NCBI RefSeq assembly: GCF_002285435.1
Contig: NZ_NSBT01000020.1
Coordinates: forward strand, 1-64,000
Origin: Actibacterium ureilyticum
GTDB taxonomy: Bacteria > Pseudomonadota > Alphaproteobacteria > Rhodobacterales > Rhodobacteraceae
Direction: 5' to 3'
Length of the DNA: 64,000 nucleotides
This document shows positions 17,970 to 26,347 of the stretch, one piece after another. The notes beneath the pieces were generated by a model. That model was not told the origin of the DNA. It worked only from the letters and a program-made list of their open reading frames with translations, and did no database searches. The position numbers were made by a program, and so were the translations under genes. Position 1 is the first letter of the stretch; every line of letters begins with the position of its first letter.

Positions 17970-20024
17970 TCAGCCCGCGTCGGCCTGGGCCAGCACCCGC
18001 AAAAAGGCCGCGCCGAAGCGTTCGCATTTCTGCGGCCCCATGCCGGGCAGGCGTTCCAGCTCGTCCTGCGACCGGGGGCGCCGTTCGGCCACATGACGCA
18101 AGGTCGAAGCGGTGCAGCTCAGGTATTTTCCGGTGCCGTCATCGCCGCGCGCCAGATCGGCCTGGGCCTGTTGCAACTGATCGAACACCGATCCGCTGGC
18201 CCGGCCCGCCAGCTTGCGCCGCGCGGGGTGGACGGGCGTGGCATCCGCCCCGGTGATAACCGCAAGAAACGCGGCGCCATAGCGTTCCAGCTTTTTCGCA
18301 CCCACGCCGCCGATCCGCGCCATGTCATCCAGCGTTTGCGGCCGGGTCTGGGCCATTTCGATCAGCGTGCGGTCATTGAAGATCATATAGGCGGGCAGCG
18401 ATGCCTCTTCGGCAAAGCCACGGCGGCGGGCCTTGAGCGCCGACATAAGCGGGGCATCCTCGTCCGAGACCAGCGCATGCGCGACGGGGCGGCGCGCGGC
18501 CTTGCGCAGCGTGTCCTGGCGGAAGGTGATCGTTTCCTCGTCCCGCAGGATCGGGCGCGCCTTTTCGGTCAGGCGCAGCGCGCCGTGGCGTTCGGGATCG
18601 GGGCGCACCAGATCGTGCCCCATCATCTGGCGGAACACGCCTTGCCAGGCAGGGCGGTTGAATTCGCGGCCCACGCCGAAGGTCGGCAAGGCATCGTGCC
18701 CGCGGGCCTGCACCTTGTCGGTGGCATTGCCGGTCAGGATATCGATCAGGTGGCCGGTGCCGAAATATTCACCCGTCCGCAGGATCGCCGACAGCGCCTT
18801 GCGCACCGATTGGGTGGCGTCAAAGGTTTCGGGCGGGCTTTCGCACAGGTCGCAGTTGCCGCAGCTGTCCAGCGTTTCGCCGAAATAGGCCAGCAGGGTC
18901 TTGCGCCGGCAATCCAGCGCCTCGGCCAGACCCAGCAGGGCGTTCAGACGCGCGTGATCGCCGGATTTATGCTCGGGCGGGGCCAGGCCTTCGTCGATCT
19001 GCGACCGGCGCAGGCGGATATCCTCGGGCCCGAACAGGGTCAGGGTTTCGGCGGGGGCGCCATCGCGGCCCGCGCGGCCGATTTCCTGGTAATAGGCCTC
19101 GATCGACTTGGGCAGGTCGGCATGGGCGACCCAGCGGATATCGGGTTTGTCCACGCCCATGCCAAAAGCCACGGTGGCCACGACAATCAGACCCTCTTCC
19201 TGCTGAAAACGCGCCTCGACCTGTCGGCGCAGGTCGGGTTCCATCCCGCCGTGATAGGCGACGGCGGCGTGGCCGGCCTCGGACAAGGCGGCGGTCAGGG
19301 TTTCGGTCTTGGCGCGGGTGCCGCAATAGACGATGCCAGACTGGCCCGTGCGCGCGGCGGCGAAATCCAGGATCTGGCGGCGCGGCCCGTCCTTGGCGGC
19401 AAAGGCCAGATGGATATTGGGCCGGTCGAACCCGTGCAGAAAGGTCTGCGGCGGCTGCCCGTCGAACAGGCGCGTGACGATTTCGTCGCGGGTTTCGGCA
19501 TCGGCGGTGGCGGTAAAGGCCGCCAGCGGCACATTCAGCGCCTGCCGCAGCGCCCCGATCCGAAGGTAATCGGGGCGGAAATCATGGCCCCACTGGCTGA
19601 CGCAATGCGCCTCGTCCACGGCGATCAGGGTGGTGTTGATCCGGCGCAGGAAAGAGACTGTTCCAGCCGAAGCCAGCCGTTCGGGTGCCAGGTAAAGCAG
19701 CTTCAGCCGCCCCTCGCGCAGGGCTTCGTGGACGGCTTCGGTCTCGGCCTCGGAATTGGCCGAGGTCAGGGCGCCGGCACAAACGCCCGCCTGTTGCAGC
19801 GACCGGACCTGATCGCGCATCAGGGCGATCAGCGGCGAAACGACGACCGTCACCCCGTCGCGGCAAAGCGCGGGCAGCTGGAAACACAAGGATTTGCCGC
19901 CGCCCGTGGGCATGATCGCCAGCGTGTTCTGCCCGCCCAGAACGGCGGCCACGATGTCGGCCTGACCCGGCCGGAATTCACTGAATCCGAAGACTGAGGA
20001 TAAAAGCGCCTGCGCCTGTTCCAT
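17970..20024 (-). CDS. recQ: ATP-dependent DNA helicase RecQ
   Basis: 3'-5' DNA helicase in recombination and replication repair. The 684-aa protein has Walker A (MPTGGGKS), the DEAH box (DEAHCVSQWGHDF), motif VI in QEIGRAGRDG, the RQC zinc cluster (CRRK...CGNCDLCE) and two C-terminal HRDC-type domains (around TLDDMARIGGVGAKKL and DELERLPGMGPQKCERF). RecQ proteins with tandem HRDC repeats are known; the second is degenerate at its start. Standard otherwise. Confidence 0.96.
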   Translation of the reverse strand: MEQAQALLSSVFGFSEFRPGQADIVAAVLGGQNTLAIMPTGGGKSLCFQLPALCRDGVTVVVSPLIALMRDQVRSLQQAGVCAGALTSANSEAETEAVHEALREGRLKLLYLAPERLASAGTVSFLRRINTTLIAVDEAHCVSQWGHDFRPDYLRIGALRQALNVPLAAFTATADAETRDEIVTRLFDGQPPQTFLHGFDRPNIHLAFAAKDGPRRQILDFAAARTGQSGIVYCGTRAKTETLTAALSEAGHAAVAYHGGMEPDLRRQVEARFQQEEGLIVVATVAFGMGVDKPDIRWVAHADLPKSIEAYYQEIGRAGRDGAPAETLTLFGPEDIRLRRSQIDEGLAPPEHKSGDHARLNALLGLAEALDCRRKTLLAYFGETLDSCGNCDLCESPPETFDATQSVRKALSAILRTGEYFGTGHLIDILTGNATDKVQARGHDALPTFGVGREFNRPAWQGVFRQMMGHDLVRPDPERHGALRLTEKARPILRDEETITFRQDTLRKAARRPVAHALVSDEDAPLMSALKARRRGFAEEASLPAYMIFNDRTLIEMAQTRPQTLDDMARIGGVGAKKLERYGAAFLAVITGADATPVHPARRKLAGRASGSVFDQLQQAQADLARGDDGTGKYLSCTASTLRHVAERRPRSQDELERLPGMGPQKCERFGAAFLRVLAQADAG

Positions 20025-20091
20025 ACGCCCTGTGGTTTGCCCGATATTGGTTTTTCAGGACAATCCCACAGACCGAATCGACGAACAAGCG

Positions 20092-20379
20092 TTAACCGAA
20101 GGCGTACATGTTGTTGCCGATGATGATCCGCAGCGCATAGATCCCGACCAACACGATCAGCGGCGCCAGATCCAGCCCGCCGGTATTGGGCAGCATGTTG
20201 CGGATCGGGCGATAGATCGGTTCCAGGATCCGGTTCAGACCGTCCCAGATCTGATAGACCAGCGGTTGCCGCAGGTTCAGCACCTGAAAGTTGATCAGCC
20301 AGCTCATGATGATCTGGATGATGATCACGAACCAGACGATATCCAGGATCAGAAGCAGGATCTGGAAAAGCGAGGTCAT
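20092..20379 (-). CDS. YggT family membrane protein
   Basis: 95-aa integral membrane protein with two hydrophobic segments (ILLLILDIVWFVIIIQIIM and LIVLVGIYALRIII) around the conserved loop LEPIYRPIRNMLP that defines the YggT family. The role is poorly known; related proteins act in osmotic stress, division or photosystem assembly. ATG 20379 is chosen because the family begins with this hydrophobic stretch; the frame is open 20 codons upstream. Same strand as recQ, 67 bases upstream of it. Confidence 0.88.
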   Translation of the reverse strand: MTSLFQILLLILDIVWFVIIIQIIMSWLINFQVLNLRQPLVYQIWDGLNRILEPIYRPIRNMLPNTGGLDLAPLIVLVGIYALRIIIGNNMYAFG

Positions 20380-20515
20380 GGGCGTTGCGTCCTTGTTGCG
20401 GCGGTCTGAACCCGACAGGTAAGCGCTGCGGGCGCGCAAGACAACCGCCTAACGCAACGGCAACATTGACGCGCGGGTCATGCCGGTGAAGCTGAGCCGC
20501 GAAGGAGAGACCGAC

Positions 20516-21046
20516 ATGTACCCGTTCATCCGCATGGTCAAAGGCCTGATCATGGTCCGTGGCGAAACGCCGCTGGGGATCTTTGACACGCATGTGTCGC
20601 ACCATATCTGCTGGCCCTGGGACATCGACCTGTGGATGGAGCTGAACAACGGCCGCACCCTGACGCTGTATGATCTGGGGCGTATCCCGCTGGCCTCGCG
20701 CGTGGGGTTGATCGACGTGCTGCGGCGCAAGGGGTGGGGTCTGACGATGGCGGGGGTCAGCGTGCGGTATCGCCGCCGCGTCCGGACCTTTGACCGGGTC
20801 GAGATGCGCAGCCGCTGCGTGGGCTGGGACGACAAGTTCATCTATCTGGAACAGTCGATGTGGCGACAGGGCGAATGCGCCAACCACGCGCTGTACCGTT
20901 CGGCGGTGACGGACCGGAACGGGATCGTCGCGCCCGACACTGTGCTTGCCGCCCTGGACCGGCCGTTCGAGGCGCGCCCGCTGCCCGACTGGGTACAGGC
21001 CTGGATCGCGGCGGATGCCACCCGCCCCTGGCCGCCGCAGATCTAA
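20516..21046 (+). CDS. Hotdog-fold acyl-CoA thioesterase (THEM6-like)
   Basis: 176-aa single-domain protein of the 4HBT_2/thioesterase-like family. Visible features are DIDLWMELNNGRTLTLYDLGR (the conserved D-x-x-x-H/E-x-N-N hotdog helix start), followed by beta strands GVSVRYRRRV and KFIYLEQSMWR. The active residue pattern D-x-N-N fits thioesterases acting on small acyl-CoAs, but the substrate is unknown. AAGGAG precedes ATG 20516; an in-frame ATG at 20480 lacks a ribosome site. Followed by an MFS carrier after 61 bases, possibly one transcript. Confidence 0.75.
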   Translation: MYPFIRMVKGLIMVRGETPLGIFDTHVSHHICWPWDIDLWMELNNGRTLTLYDLGRIPLASRVGLIDVLRRKGWGLTMAGVSVRYRRRVRTFDRVEMRSRCVGWDDKFIYLEQSMWRQGECANHALYRSAVTDRNGIVAPDTVLAALDRPFEARPLPDWVQAWIAADATRPWPPQI

Positions 21047-21107
21047 GCGCGCTTGCGCCACGCGCCGTTTGCCGTTCTTATCGCGCCAAGGCAGTCGGGG
21101 GCGTTTC

Positions 21108-22475
21108 ATGGCAGAGATTTCGATGCGCAAGCGGATCTGGGGGTGGTTTGCGTTCGATTGGGCCAGCCAGCCCTATAACACGCTGCTGCTGACCTTTATT
21201 TTCGCGCCTTATGTCAAGGAATTGCTGGGCGATGGCAGCGCCGCACAGGCGGCCTGGGGCTATGGCGTGGGGGCGGCGGGGCTGCTGATTGCGGTCTGTG
21301 CCCCGGTGCTGGGGGCAATTGCCGACCGCGCCGGTGGGCGAATGCGGTTCATCTGGGTCTTTTCGCTGCTTTATTTCGCCGGGGCCTGGGGGCTTTGGTG
21401 GGCGGTGCCGGGCGATTTCAACCTGACCCTGATCCTGATGTCCTTTGCCATCGGCCTGATCGGGATGGAATTTGCGACGATCTTCACCAACTCGATGCTG
21501 CCCGATCTGGGCAGCCGCGAGGAAATCGGCGGGATTTCGGGCACCGGCTGGGCCTGGGGCTATGTCGGCGGGGTGCTGGCGCTGATCCTGATGCTGACGC
21601 TGTTTCAGGCCAGCCCCGAAACCGGCAAGACAATGGTCGGCCTGTCGCCCATTCTGGGGCTGGACCCCGAACTGCGCGAGGGCACGCGGGCGGTGGGGCC
21701 GTTCACGGCGGTCTGGTATGCCGTATTCATGATCCCGTTTTTCCTGTGGGTGCGCGAGCCACGGCGTGCCGGTACGCTGAGCAACAGACAGGCCATCGCG
21801 TCGGCCCTGCCCGAACTGCGTCAGACCCTGCGGCATCTGCCCGATACGCCCAGCCTGTTTGCCTATCTGGGATCGTCGATGTTCTATCGCGACGCGCTGA
21901 ACGGCATGTATGTGTTCGGGGGCATCTATGCGGCGGGGGTTCTGAAGTGGGAAATTACCGATGTGGGCAAGTTCGGCATCCTGGCCGCCGTGACCGGGGC
22001 GATCTTTGCCTGGCTGGGCGGCAAGGCCGATGATCGTTTCGGGCCGAAACCGGTCATCGTCACCTGCGTCCTGACGCTGACCGCCATTGCCATCGCTGTT
22101 GCCTTTGTCTCGCGTCAATCGGTGTTCGGTCTGCCGGTGGCGGCGGACAGCAGCCTGCCGGATCTTACGTTCTATATCCTTGGTGCCGGGATCGGGGCCG
22201 CGGGCGGGGCACTGCAATCGGCCAGCCGCACGATGATGGTGCGCCAGGCCCGCCCCGGCCACATGACCGAGGCGTTTGGCCTGTATGCGCTGGCGGGCAA
22301 GGCCACGTCCTTTATCGCGCCGCTGTCCATCGGCGTCGTCACCGATCTGACCGGCAGTCAGCCATTGGGGATCACGCCGCTGATCGCGCTCTTTCTTTTG
22401 GGGCTGTTTTTGTTACGCTGGGTAAAACCAGAAGGTGAACGAGCAGAGACATGGACCGTATCCTCATCGCCCTGA
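21108..22475 (+). CDS. MFS transporter, UMF1/Atg22-like
   Basis: 455-aa major facilitator with 11-12 predicted membrane segments. The start FAFDWASQPYNTLLLTFIFAPY and the central SSMFYRDALNGMYVFGGIYA are hallmarks of the UMF1 (Atg22-like) group, which exports or imports amino acids or unknown solutes. Start ATG 21108 was chosen; ATG 21123 is an alternative. The 3' end overlaps mepA by 25 bases in another frame. Confidence 0.85.
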   Translation: MAEISMRKRIWGWFAFDWASQPYNTLLLTFIFAPYVKELLGDGSAAQAAWGYGVGAAGLLIAVCAPVLGAIADRAGGRMRFIWVFSLLYFAGAWGLWWAVPGDFNLTLILMSFAIGLIGMEFATIFTNSMLPDLGSREEIGGISGTGWAWGYVGGVLALILMLTLFQASPETGKTMVGLSPILGLDPELREGTRAVGPFTAVWYAVFMIPFFLWVREPRRAGTLSNRQAIASALPELRQTLRHLPDTPSLFAYLGSSMFYRDALNGMYVFGGIYAAGVLKWEITDVGKFGILAAVTGAIFAWLGGKADDRFGPKPVIVTCVLTLTAIAIAVAFVSRQSVFGLPVAADSSLPDLTFYILGAGIGAAGGALQSASRTMMVRQARPGHMTEAFGLYALAGKATSFIAPLSIGVVTDLTGSQPLGITPLIALFLLGLFLLRWVKPEGERAETWTVSSSP

Positions 22476-23332
22476 CCGTCATTCTCGGACTGTCCGGCGC
22501 CGCAATGGCCGAGCCGCTGGCAAACCAGCTGTTCGGCGCGAAACGCAACGCATCGGGTCAGAACCCGGCCGCGATCGGCAGCTATGCCAAGGGCTGCGGC
22601 GCGGGACTGGCGCAGCTGCCCGAAAGTGGCCCCACCTGGCAGGCCATGCGGCTGAGCCGGAACCGCAACTGGGGCCACCCCGAGATGGTCGATTTCCTGC
22701 AGGATCTCAGCCGGTCGGCGGTGCAACTGGGGTGGAAGGGGCTTTATATCGGGGATATCAGCCAGCCGCGCGGCGGCCCGATGACCAGCGGCCACCAGTC
22801 GCACCAGATCGGGCTGGATGCCGATATCTGGATGCTGCCGCCCAAGCGCCTGAACCTGTCGCGGACCGAGCGTGAGAACCTCAGCTCGATCTCGATCCGC
22901 AGCAAGGACCAGCGTCGGGTAAACGGCAACTGGACCCGCACCCATGCCAAGGTGATCGAGGCCGCGGCGCGCGACCCGCGCGTCGACCGGATCTTCGTCA
23001 CCGCGCCCGCCAAGATCGAGATGTGCAAGACCGCCCGCAAAAGCGACCGCAAATGGCTGCAAAAGGTGCGGCCGCTTTGGGGGCATCACTATCATTTCCA
23101 CGTGCGGCTGAAATGCCCCGCGGGATCGCGCGCCTGTCAGACCCAGCGCCCGTCCGTGGCCGAGCTGTCCAATGGCGGCGATGGGTGTGATGCCAGTCTG
23201 AACTGGTGGGTGACCGACGCGCTGAAGCCGCAGCCGGCGCCCAAGAACCCGCCGCCGAAGAAGCGCGGCGCCCGCGAATACACGATGCAGGATCTGCCCG
23301 GCCAATGCGCGCGCGTCTTGTCCTCGCGCTGA
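22451..23332 (+). CDS. mepA: Penicillin-insensitive murein endopeptidase MepA
   Basis: Periplasmic LAS-family metallopeptidase cutting D-Ala-meso-DAP cross-links. The 293-aa protein starts with a signal peptide (RILIALTVILGLSGAAMA), then has ASGQNPAAIGSYAKGC, the zinc motif SHQIGLDADIW and the second metal motif HHYHFHVRLKCP. Cysteines in the C-terminal part match the family's disulfides. Its start lies inside the MFS gene (25-base overlap), and its end overlaps the next lipoprotein gene by 28 bases, giving a tight three-gene run. Confidence 0.93.
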   Translation: MDRILIALTVILGLSGAAMAEPLANQLFGAKRNASGQNPAAIGSYAKGCGAGLAQLPESGPTWQAMRLSRNRNWGHPEMVDFLQDLSRSAVQLGWKGLYIGDISQPRGGPMTSGHQSHQIGLDADIWMLPPKRLNLSRTERENLSSISIRSKDQRRVNGNWTRTHAKVIEAAARDPRVDRIFVTAPAKIEMCKTARKSDRKWLQKVRPLWGHHYHFHVRLKCPAGSRACQTQRPSVAELSNGGDGCDASLNWWVTDALKPQPAPKNPPPKKRGAREYTMQDLPGQCARVLSSR

Positions 23333-24189
23333 TTGCGGCGGGGCTGACGGGATGCAACACGGCCACGGCCCCGGCAGGGGCGCGGCTGGCTGCGGTCCTG
23401 TCCCTGCAATCGGACGATCCCGATTTCGGCGGTCTTTCGGGGCTGGAAATCAGCGACGATGGCAGCAGCTTCATCGCGATCACGGACCGGGCGCGGTTCG
23501 TGACCGGGCGGTTGCGGCGCACGGATGGAATGCTGGTGGGCGTGTCGGATATCCAGATCACCGAAATGCGCGGCTCGAAGCCCGGCCCGCTGCCCAAGGG
23601 CGCCGCCGATGCCGAGGGGCTGGCCCAGTCCCCCACCGGGGGGCTGTTCGTGTCGTTCGAGGCATATCAGCGCGTCTGGGCCTATCCATCCATATCCGCC
23701 CGGCCGCGCAACATGCCGCGCCATCCCGATTTCGCGCAGATGCCCGGCAATGGCGCGCTTGAGGCGCTGGCGATTGCCCCCGACGGTGCGCTTTATACCC
23801 TGCCCGAACACAGCGGGCGGCGCGACTGGGCGATTCCGCTGTATCGTCTGGACGGGGCGACGTGGAATGTGGTCGCCCTGTTGCCCCGGCGCGGCGGGTT
23901 TCAGCCCGTGGGCGCGGATTTCGGCCCCGACGGGCATCTTTACCTGTTGGAGCGTCTTTTCCGCGCGCCCATCGGCTTTGCCACCCGCGTCCGGCGCTTC
24001 ACCATGCAAAACGGCCGGATTCAGGCGGAACAGAGCCTGTTTCAGACCCCGGTCGGCCGTCATGGCAATCTGGAGGGGCTGTCGGTCTGGCGCGATGATG
24101 CGGGCAAGATCCGGCTGACGATGGTGGCCGATGACAATTTCCTGCCCTTTCAGCGGGGGCAGATGGTGGAATACATCCTGACCGACTGA
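23305..24189 (+). CDS. Lipoprotein, esterase-like activity of phytase family
   Basis: 294-aa predicted lipoprotein: MRARLVLALIAAGLTGC ends in a lipobox with the acylated cysteine. The mature part looks like a beta-propeller of the phytase-like esterase domain: FGGLSGLEISDDGSSFIAITD at the start, then DAEGLA, GALEALAIAPDGALYTLPE, VGADFGPDGHLYLLER and HGNLEGLSVW repeats with D-G-x-x-x-I/L blades. Activity on phosphate esters is only a family annotation. Overlap with mepA suggests co-expression at the cell envelope. Confidence 0.8.
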   Translation: MRARLVLALIAAGLTGCNTATAPAGARLAAVLSLQSDDPDFGGLSGLEISDDGSSFIAITDRARFVTGRLRRTDGMLVGVSDIQITEMRGSKPGPLPKGAADAEGLAQSPTGGLFVSFEAYQRVWAYPSISARPRNMPRHPDFAQMPGNGALEALAIAPDGALYTLPEHSGRRDWAIPLYRLDGATWNVVALLPRRGGFQPVGADFGPDGHLYLLERLFRAPIGFATRVRRFTMQNGRIQAEQSLFQTPVGRHGNLEGLSVWRDDAGKIRLTMVADDNFLPFQRGQMVEYILTD

Positions 24190-24280
24190 CTTGATTTTAC
24201 CGCCCCCGCCCGGTATTCAGCCGCGTCCGCCGCAGATGGCGGGCCAAGTTTCCGCGACCTTGTCAAAACGGATCACGCAC

Positions 24281-24904
24281 ATGACCCGCATCCACCTTCC
24301 CGGCATTCTTGCCATGGCCGCCATTGTCGTGGCCTCGAACATCCTGGTGCAGTTCCTGTTCGGCCAATGGCTGACCTGGGGCGCGTTCACCTATCCGCTG
24401 GCCTTTCTGGTCACCGACGTGATGAACCGTGTCTATGGCGCGGCGGCCGCGCGGCGGGTGGTGTTTGCGGGGTTCGTTGTCGGTCTGATCTGTTCGTTCA
24501 TCGGCACGCAGATCATCGGCGAATTCGGTCCGCTGGTGACGCTGCGCATCGCGTTGGGCTCTGGCCTGGCGTTCCTGACGGCACAGCTGATGGATGTGGC
24601 GATCTTCGACCGGCTGCGCGGCGGGGCGTGGTGGAAAGCGCCGCTGGCCTCGACGCTTGTGGGGTCCGCCGTGGACACCGCGCTGTTCTTCACCATCGCG
24701 TTTTCGTCGATGCTGAGCTTCATCGAACCCGCCAACGATACCGGCTGGGCGCAAGAGGCGCTGCCGCTTCTCGGGGCCGGTCCGGTGGTGCCGCTGTGGA
24801 TTTCGCTGGCCGTGGCGGATTGGTGTGTGAAACTCGCCCTTGCTTTGATCGCGCTCGTCCCATTTCGCCTGATTACTAGGCGTTTGATCGCAGAACTTGC
24901 GTAA
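24281..24904 (+). CDS. Queuosine precursor transporter (YhhQ/VUT family)
   Basis: 207-aa membrane protein with six likely helices. Conserved features of the VUT family are AFTYPLAFLVTDVMNRVYG, near residue 40, followed by acidic/aromatic residues lining the pathway, LMDVAIFDRLR, and DTALFFTIAFS. YhhQ imports queuine precursors for tRNA modification. ATG 24281 begins at the conserved N-terminus; no clear ribosome site. I looked upstream for a preQ1 riboswitch and saw none. Confidence 0.85.
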   Translation: MTRIHLPGILAMAAIVVASNILVQFLFGQWLTWGAFTYPLAFLVTDVMNRVYGAAAARRVVFAGFVVGLICSFIGTQIIGEFGPLVTLRIALGSGLAFLTAQLMDVAIFDRLRGGAWWKAPLASTLVGSAVDTALFFTIAFSSMLSFIEPANDTGWAQEALPLLGAGPVVPLWISLAVADWCVKLALALIALVPFRLITRRLIAELA

Positions 24905-24910
24905 AAAGAT

Positions 24911-24939
24911 TTGACACACACCATATCTGTGGCAGGCTG
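24911..24939 (+). promoter_or_regulatory. Possible promoter of the arfB leader
   Basis: A consensus -35 TTGACA (24911-24916) lies seven bases after the transporter stop. At 17 bases spacing the -10 would be AGGCTG (24934-24939), which is weak. A short stem CTGT...ACAG starts just after. The call rests on the -35 hexamer and the well-formed leader that follows. Confidence 0.4.
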
Positions 24940-24973
24940 TGGATAACGGCAACAGCAGAAAGGAGGTGGTCCA

Positions 24974-25030
24974 GTGTCTAGAGTGATGTTGGAGAGAGGG
25001 ATCAGGACAGTCAGAGGGGCCGTGGTCTGA
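24974..25030 (+). CDS. 18-codon leader ORF upstream of arfB
   Basis: Tiny open frame beginning GTG and reading VSRVMLERGIRTVRGAVV then TGA. It is preceded by AAAGGAGGTGGTCC (24959-24972), a Shine-Dalgarno sequence complementary to the 16S 3' end over 14 positions with one mismatch relative to AAAGGAGGTGATCC, far stronger than any other in the window. The GTG starts one base after it, unusually close, so an in-frame ATG at 24986 may be the true start (14 codons). The ORF contains the segment GATCAGGACAG that can pair with the terminator before arfB. I interpret it as a translated leader; the peptide may have no function of its own. Confidence 0.5.
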   Translation: MSRVMLERGIRTVRGAVV

Positions 25031-25098
25031 AGGCAAACCGAAAGACCGAACACTTCTGATTGGGCGTGGCTCTAACCGACCATCTCCCAAAGATCTCG

Positions 25099-25132
25099 AA
25101 GGGCTGTCTGATCTGGACAGCCCTTTTCGTTC
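25099..25132 (+). terminator. Rho-independent terminator just upstream of arfB
   Basis: Stem AAGGGCTGTC (25099-25108) / GACAGCCCTT (25116-25125), perfect 10 bp, loop TGATCTG, followed by TTTTCGTTC. It ends about 12 bases before the arfB start codon, so any transcript from upstream must read through it to express arfB. Confidence 0.8.
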
Positions 25133-25143
25133 AAGATGACGCC

Positions 25144-25566
25144 ATGCTGCATGTGACCGACGAAATCACCATCGAAGACTGGGAACTGACCGAGCAATTC
25201 ATGCGCGCGTCGGGCCCCGGCGGGCAGAACGTGAACAAGGTCAGTTCAGCGGTCGAACTGCGGTTCGAGGCCGCGCGGTCCCCCAACTTGCCCGAGCCCG
25301 TGAAGCGCCGATTGCAGCGGCTGGCCGGGCGGCGCTGGACCAAGGACGGGGCGGTGGTGATTCAGGTCGACACCACCCGCCATCAGGCCCGCAACCGCGA
25401 GATCGCCCGCGAACGCCTGGCCGAGCTGATCCAGAAGGCAACCGTGGTGCCCAAGCGCCGGATCAAGACGCGCCCAACCAAGGGGTCGGTCGAGCGCCGG
25501 ATCAAGGCCAAGAAGGTCCGGGGCGAGGTGAAGAAGATGCGCGGCAGCGTCGGGCGGGGCGATTAA
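25144..25566 (+). CDS. arfB: Alternative ribosome-rescue factor ArfB (peptidyl-tRNA hydrolase)
   Basis: Rescues ribosomes stalled on mRNAs without a stop codon: the GGQ motif hydrolyses the peptidyl-tRNA and the basic tail enters the empty mRNA channel. The 140-aa protein has GPGGQNVNKVSSAVELRF (GGQ at residues 26-28), then the long lysine/arginine-rich tail (VPKRRIKTRPTKGSVERR and onward) typical of YaeJ/ICT1. ATG 25144 has no good SD and lies directly behind a terminator, which suggests low basal expression. Its stop overlaps the convergent PNPOx-like gene by four bases. Confidence 0.95.
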   Translation: MLHVTDEITIEDWELTEQFMRASGPGGQNVNKVSSAVELRFEAARSPNLPEPVKRRLQRLAGRRWTKDGAVVIQVDTTRHQARNREIARERLAELIQKATVVPKRRIKTRPTKGSVERRIKAKKVRGEVKKMRGSVGRGD

Positions 25567-26177
25567 CGCGCCTTCAACGCCGCCAGCTCGGCCTTGAGCG
25601 CCTCGTTCTCGGCGCGCAGCTCGGCGGTATAGGCATCGGTGGCGTCATTCGCGACCTGCACCGGCACCAAGGGCGGGATGTATTTCGGACAGTTCCAGTC
25701 CAGCGCCACCACATCGACAACCAGTAGCCGCTCTGCCGGGGTGCCCTGGGGCTGGAATTTCGCCAGCACCTCAGGCTCGGCCTGATCCAGCGGCAACAGG
25801 CTGGCGCGGCCCTGAATTTTCAGCCGGGCGCGGTTCATGTAATCCATCAGGAACAGCGACACCCGCGGGTCCTGCGCGACATGACCCATGGTGATGAACT
25901 GCCGGTTACCGACATAATCCAGACAGGCAATGCGCGCAGGGCCGATGGCCGCCAGAAACCCCGCCGGCCCGCCACGATGCTGGACATAGGGCCAGCCATC
26001 GGGCGTGACGCTGGCGATATAAAAGCTCTCACGCGACTGGATGAAGCCCACCTCGTCCGGCCCCAACCCCGATTTCGTCCGCCGCGCATAGGTCGCGCGA
26101 TACCTGTCATAGCCGCCATCGGCCTTCTGCAACTCGGCCACACGGCCCTGAAACATCAACTCGGCGTAGTTTTCCAT
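25563..26177 (-). CDS. Pyridoxamine 5'-phosphate oxidase family flavoprotein
   Basis: 204-aa split-barrel FMN-binding protein. The fold is visible in FIQSRESFYIASVTPDGWPYVQHRGGPAGFL, DYVGNRQFITMG and RVSLFLMDYMNRARLKIQGRA, with CPKYIPPLV at the end of the domain, a pattern of the 'pyridoxamine 5-phosphate oxidase, FMN-binding' general family rather than true PdxH. A C-terminal coiled coil (TAELRAENEALKAELAALK) follows. Start ATG 26177 has GGGGAGGG upstream. Substrate unknown. Confidence 0.82.
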   Translation of the reverse strand: MENYAELMFQGRVAELQKADGGYDRYRATYARRTKSGLGPDEVGFIQSRESFYIASVTPDGWPYVQHRGGPAGFLAAIGPARIACLDYVGNRQFITMGHVAQDPRVSLFLMDYMNRARLKIQGRASLLPLDQAEPEVLAKFQPQGTPAERLLVVDVVALDWNCPKYIPPLVPVQVANDATDAYTAELRAENEALKAELAALKAR

Positions 26178-26347
26178 CTCGACCCTCCCCGGAATGTCGA
26201 TGGGATGATGCCCGGGTTGCGCGGGGTGGGGAAGGTGGACCAAAGGGGGGTGGGTTGGACGGTTGGTTCGGAGCTGCGTCGAGCGCCAGAGGCGTAGGAA
26301 AATTCAACGGCTCCTTTAGATTGGCATGTGATAGAAACTCACTCCAC

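Larger units (their letters stand above)
24940..25143 (+). promoter_or_regulatory. Putative translation-sensing attenuator of arfB
   Basis: Leader with mutually exclusive structures. The terminator hairpin is 25099-25125. Its 5' arm and loop, CTGTCTGATC (25104-25113), can instead pair with GATCAGGACAG (25000-25010) inside the leader ORF with one bulged G, extended by two flanking pairs. The strong SD GGAGGTGGTC (24962-24971) can pair with GACCATCTCC (25078-25087), ten pairs with one G-U. Ribosomes on the leader ORF would cover 25000-25010, freeing the terminator; loss of translation would favour the antiterminator and arfB expression. This is inferred from sequence only. Confidence 0.45.

Noticed and set aside
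24190-24280. preQ1 riboswitch upstream of the queuosine-precursor transporter
   Set aside because: No preQ1-I type stem with A-rich tail and no terminator or SD-hiding stem is visible.
24959-24972. Possible 16S rRNA fragment (AAAGGAGGTGGTCC)
   Set aside because: It is the complement of the 16S 3' tail, not rRNA sequence of any length, and is placed exactly as an SD before an ORF.
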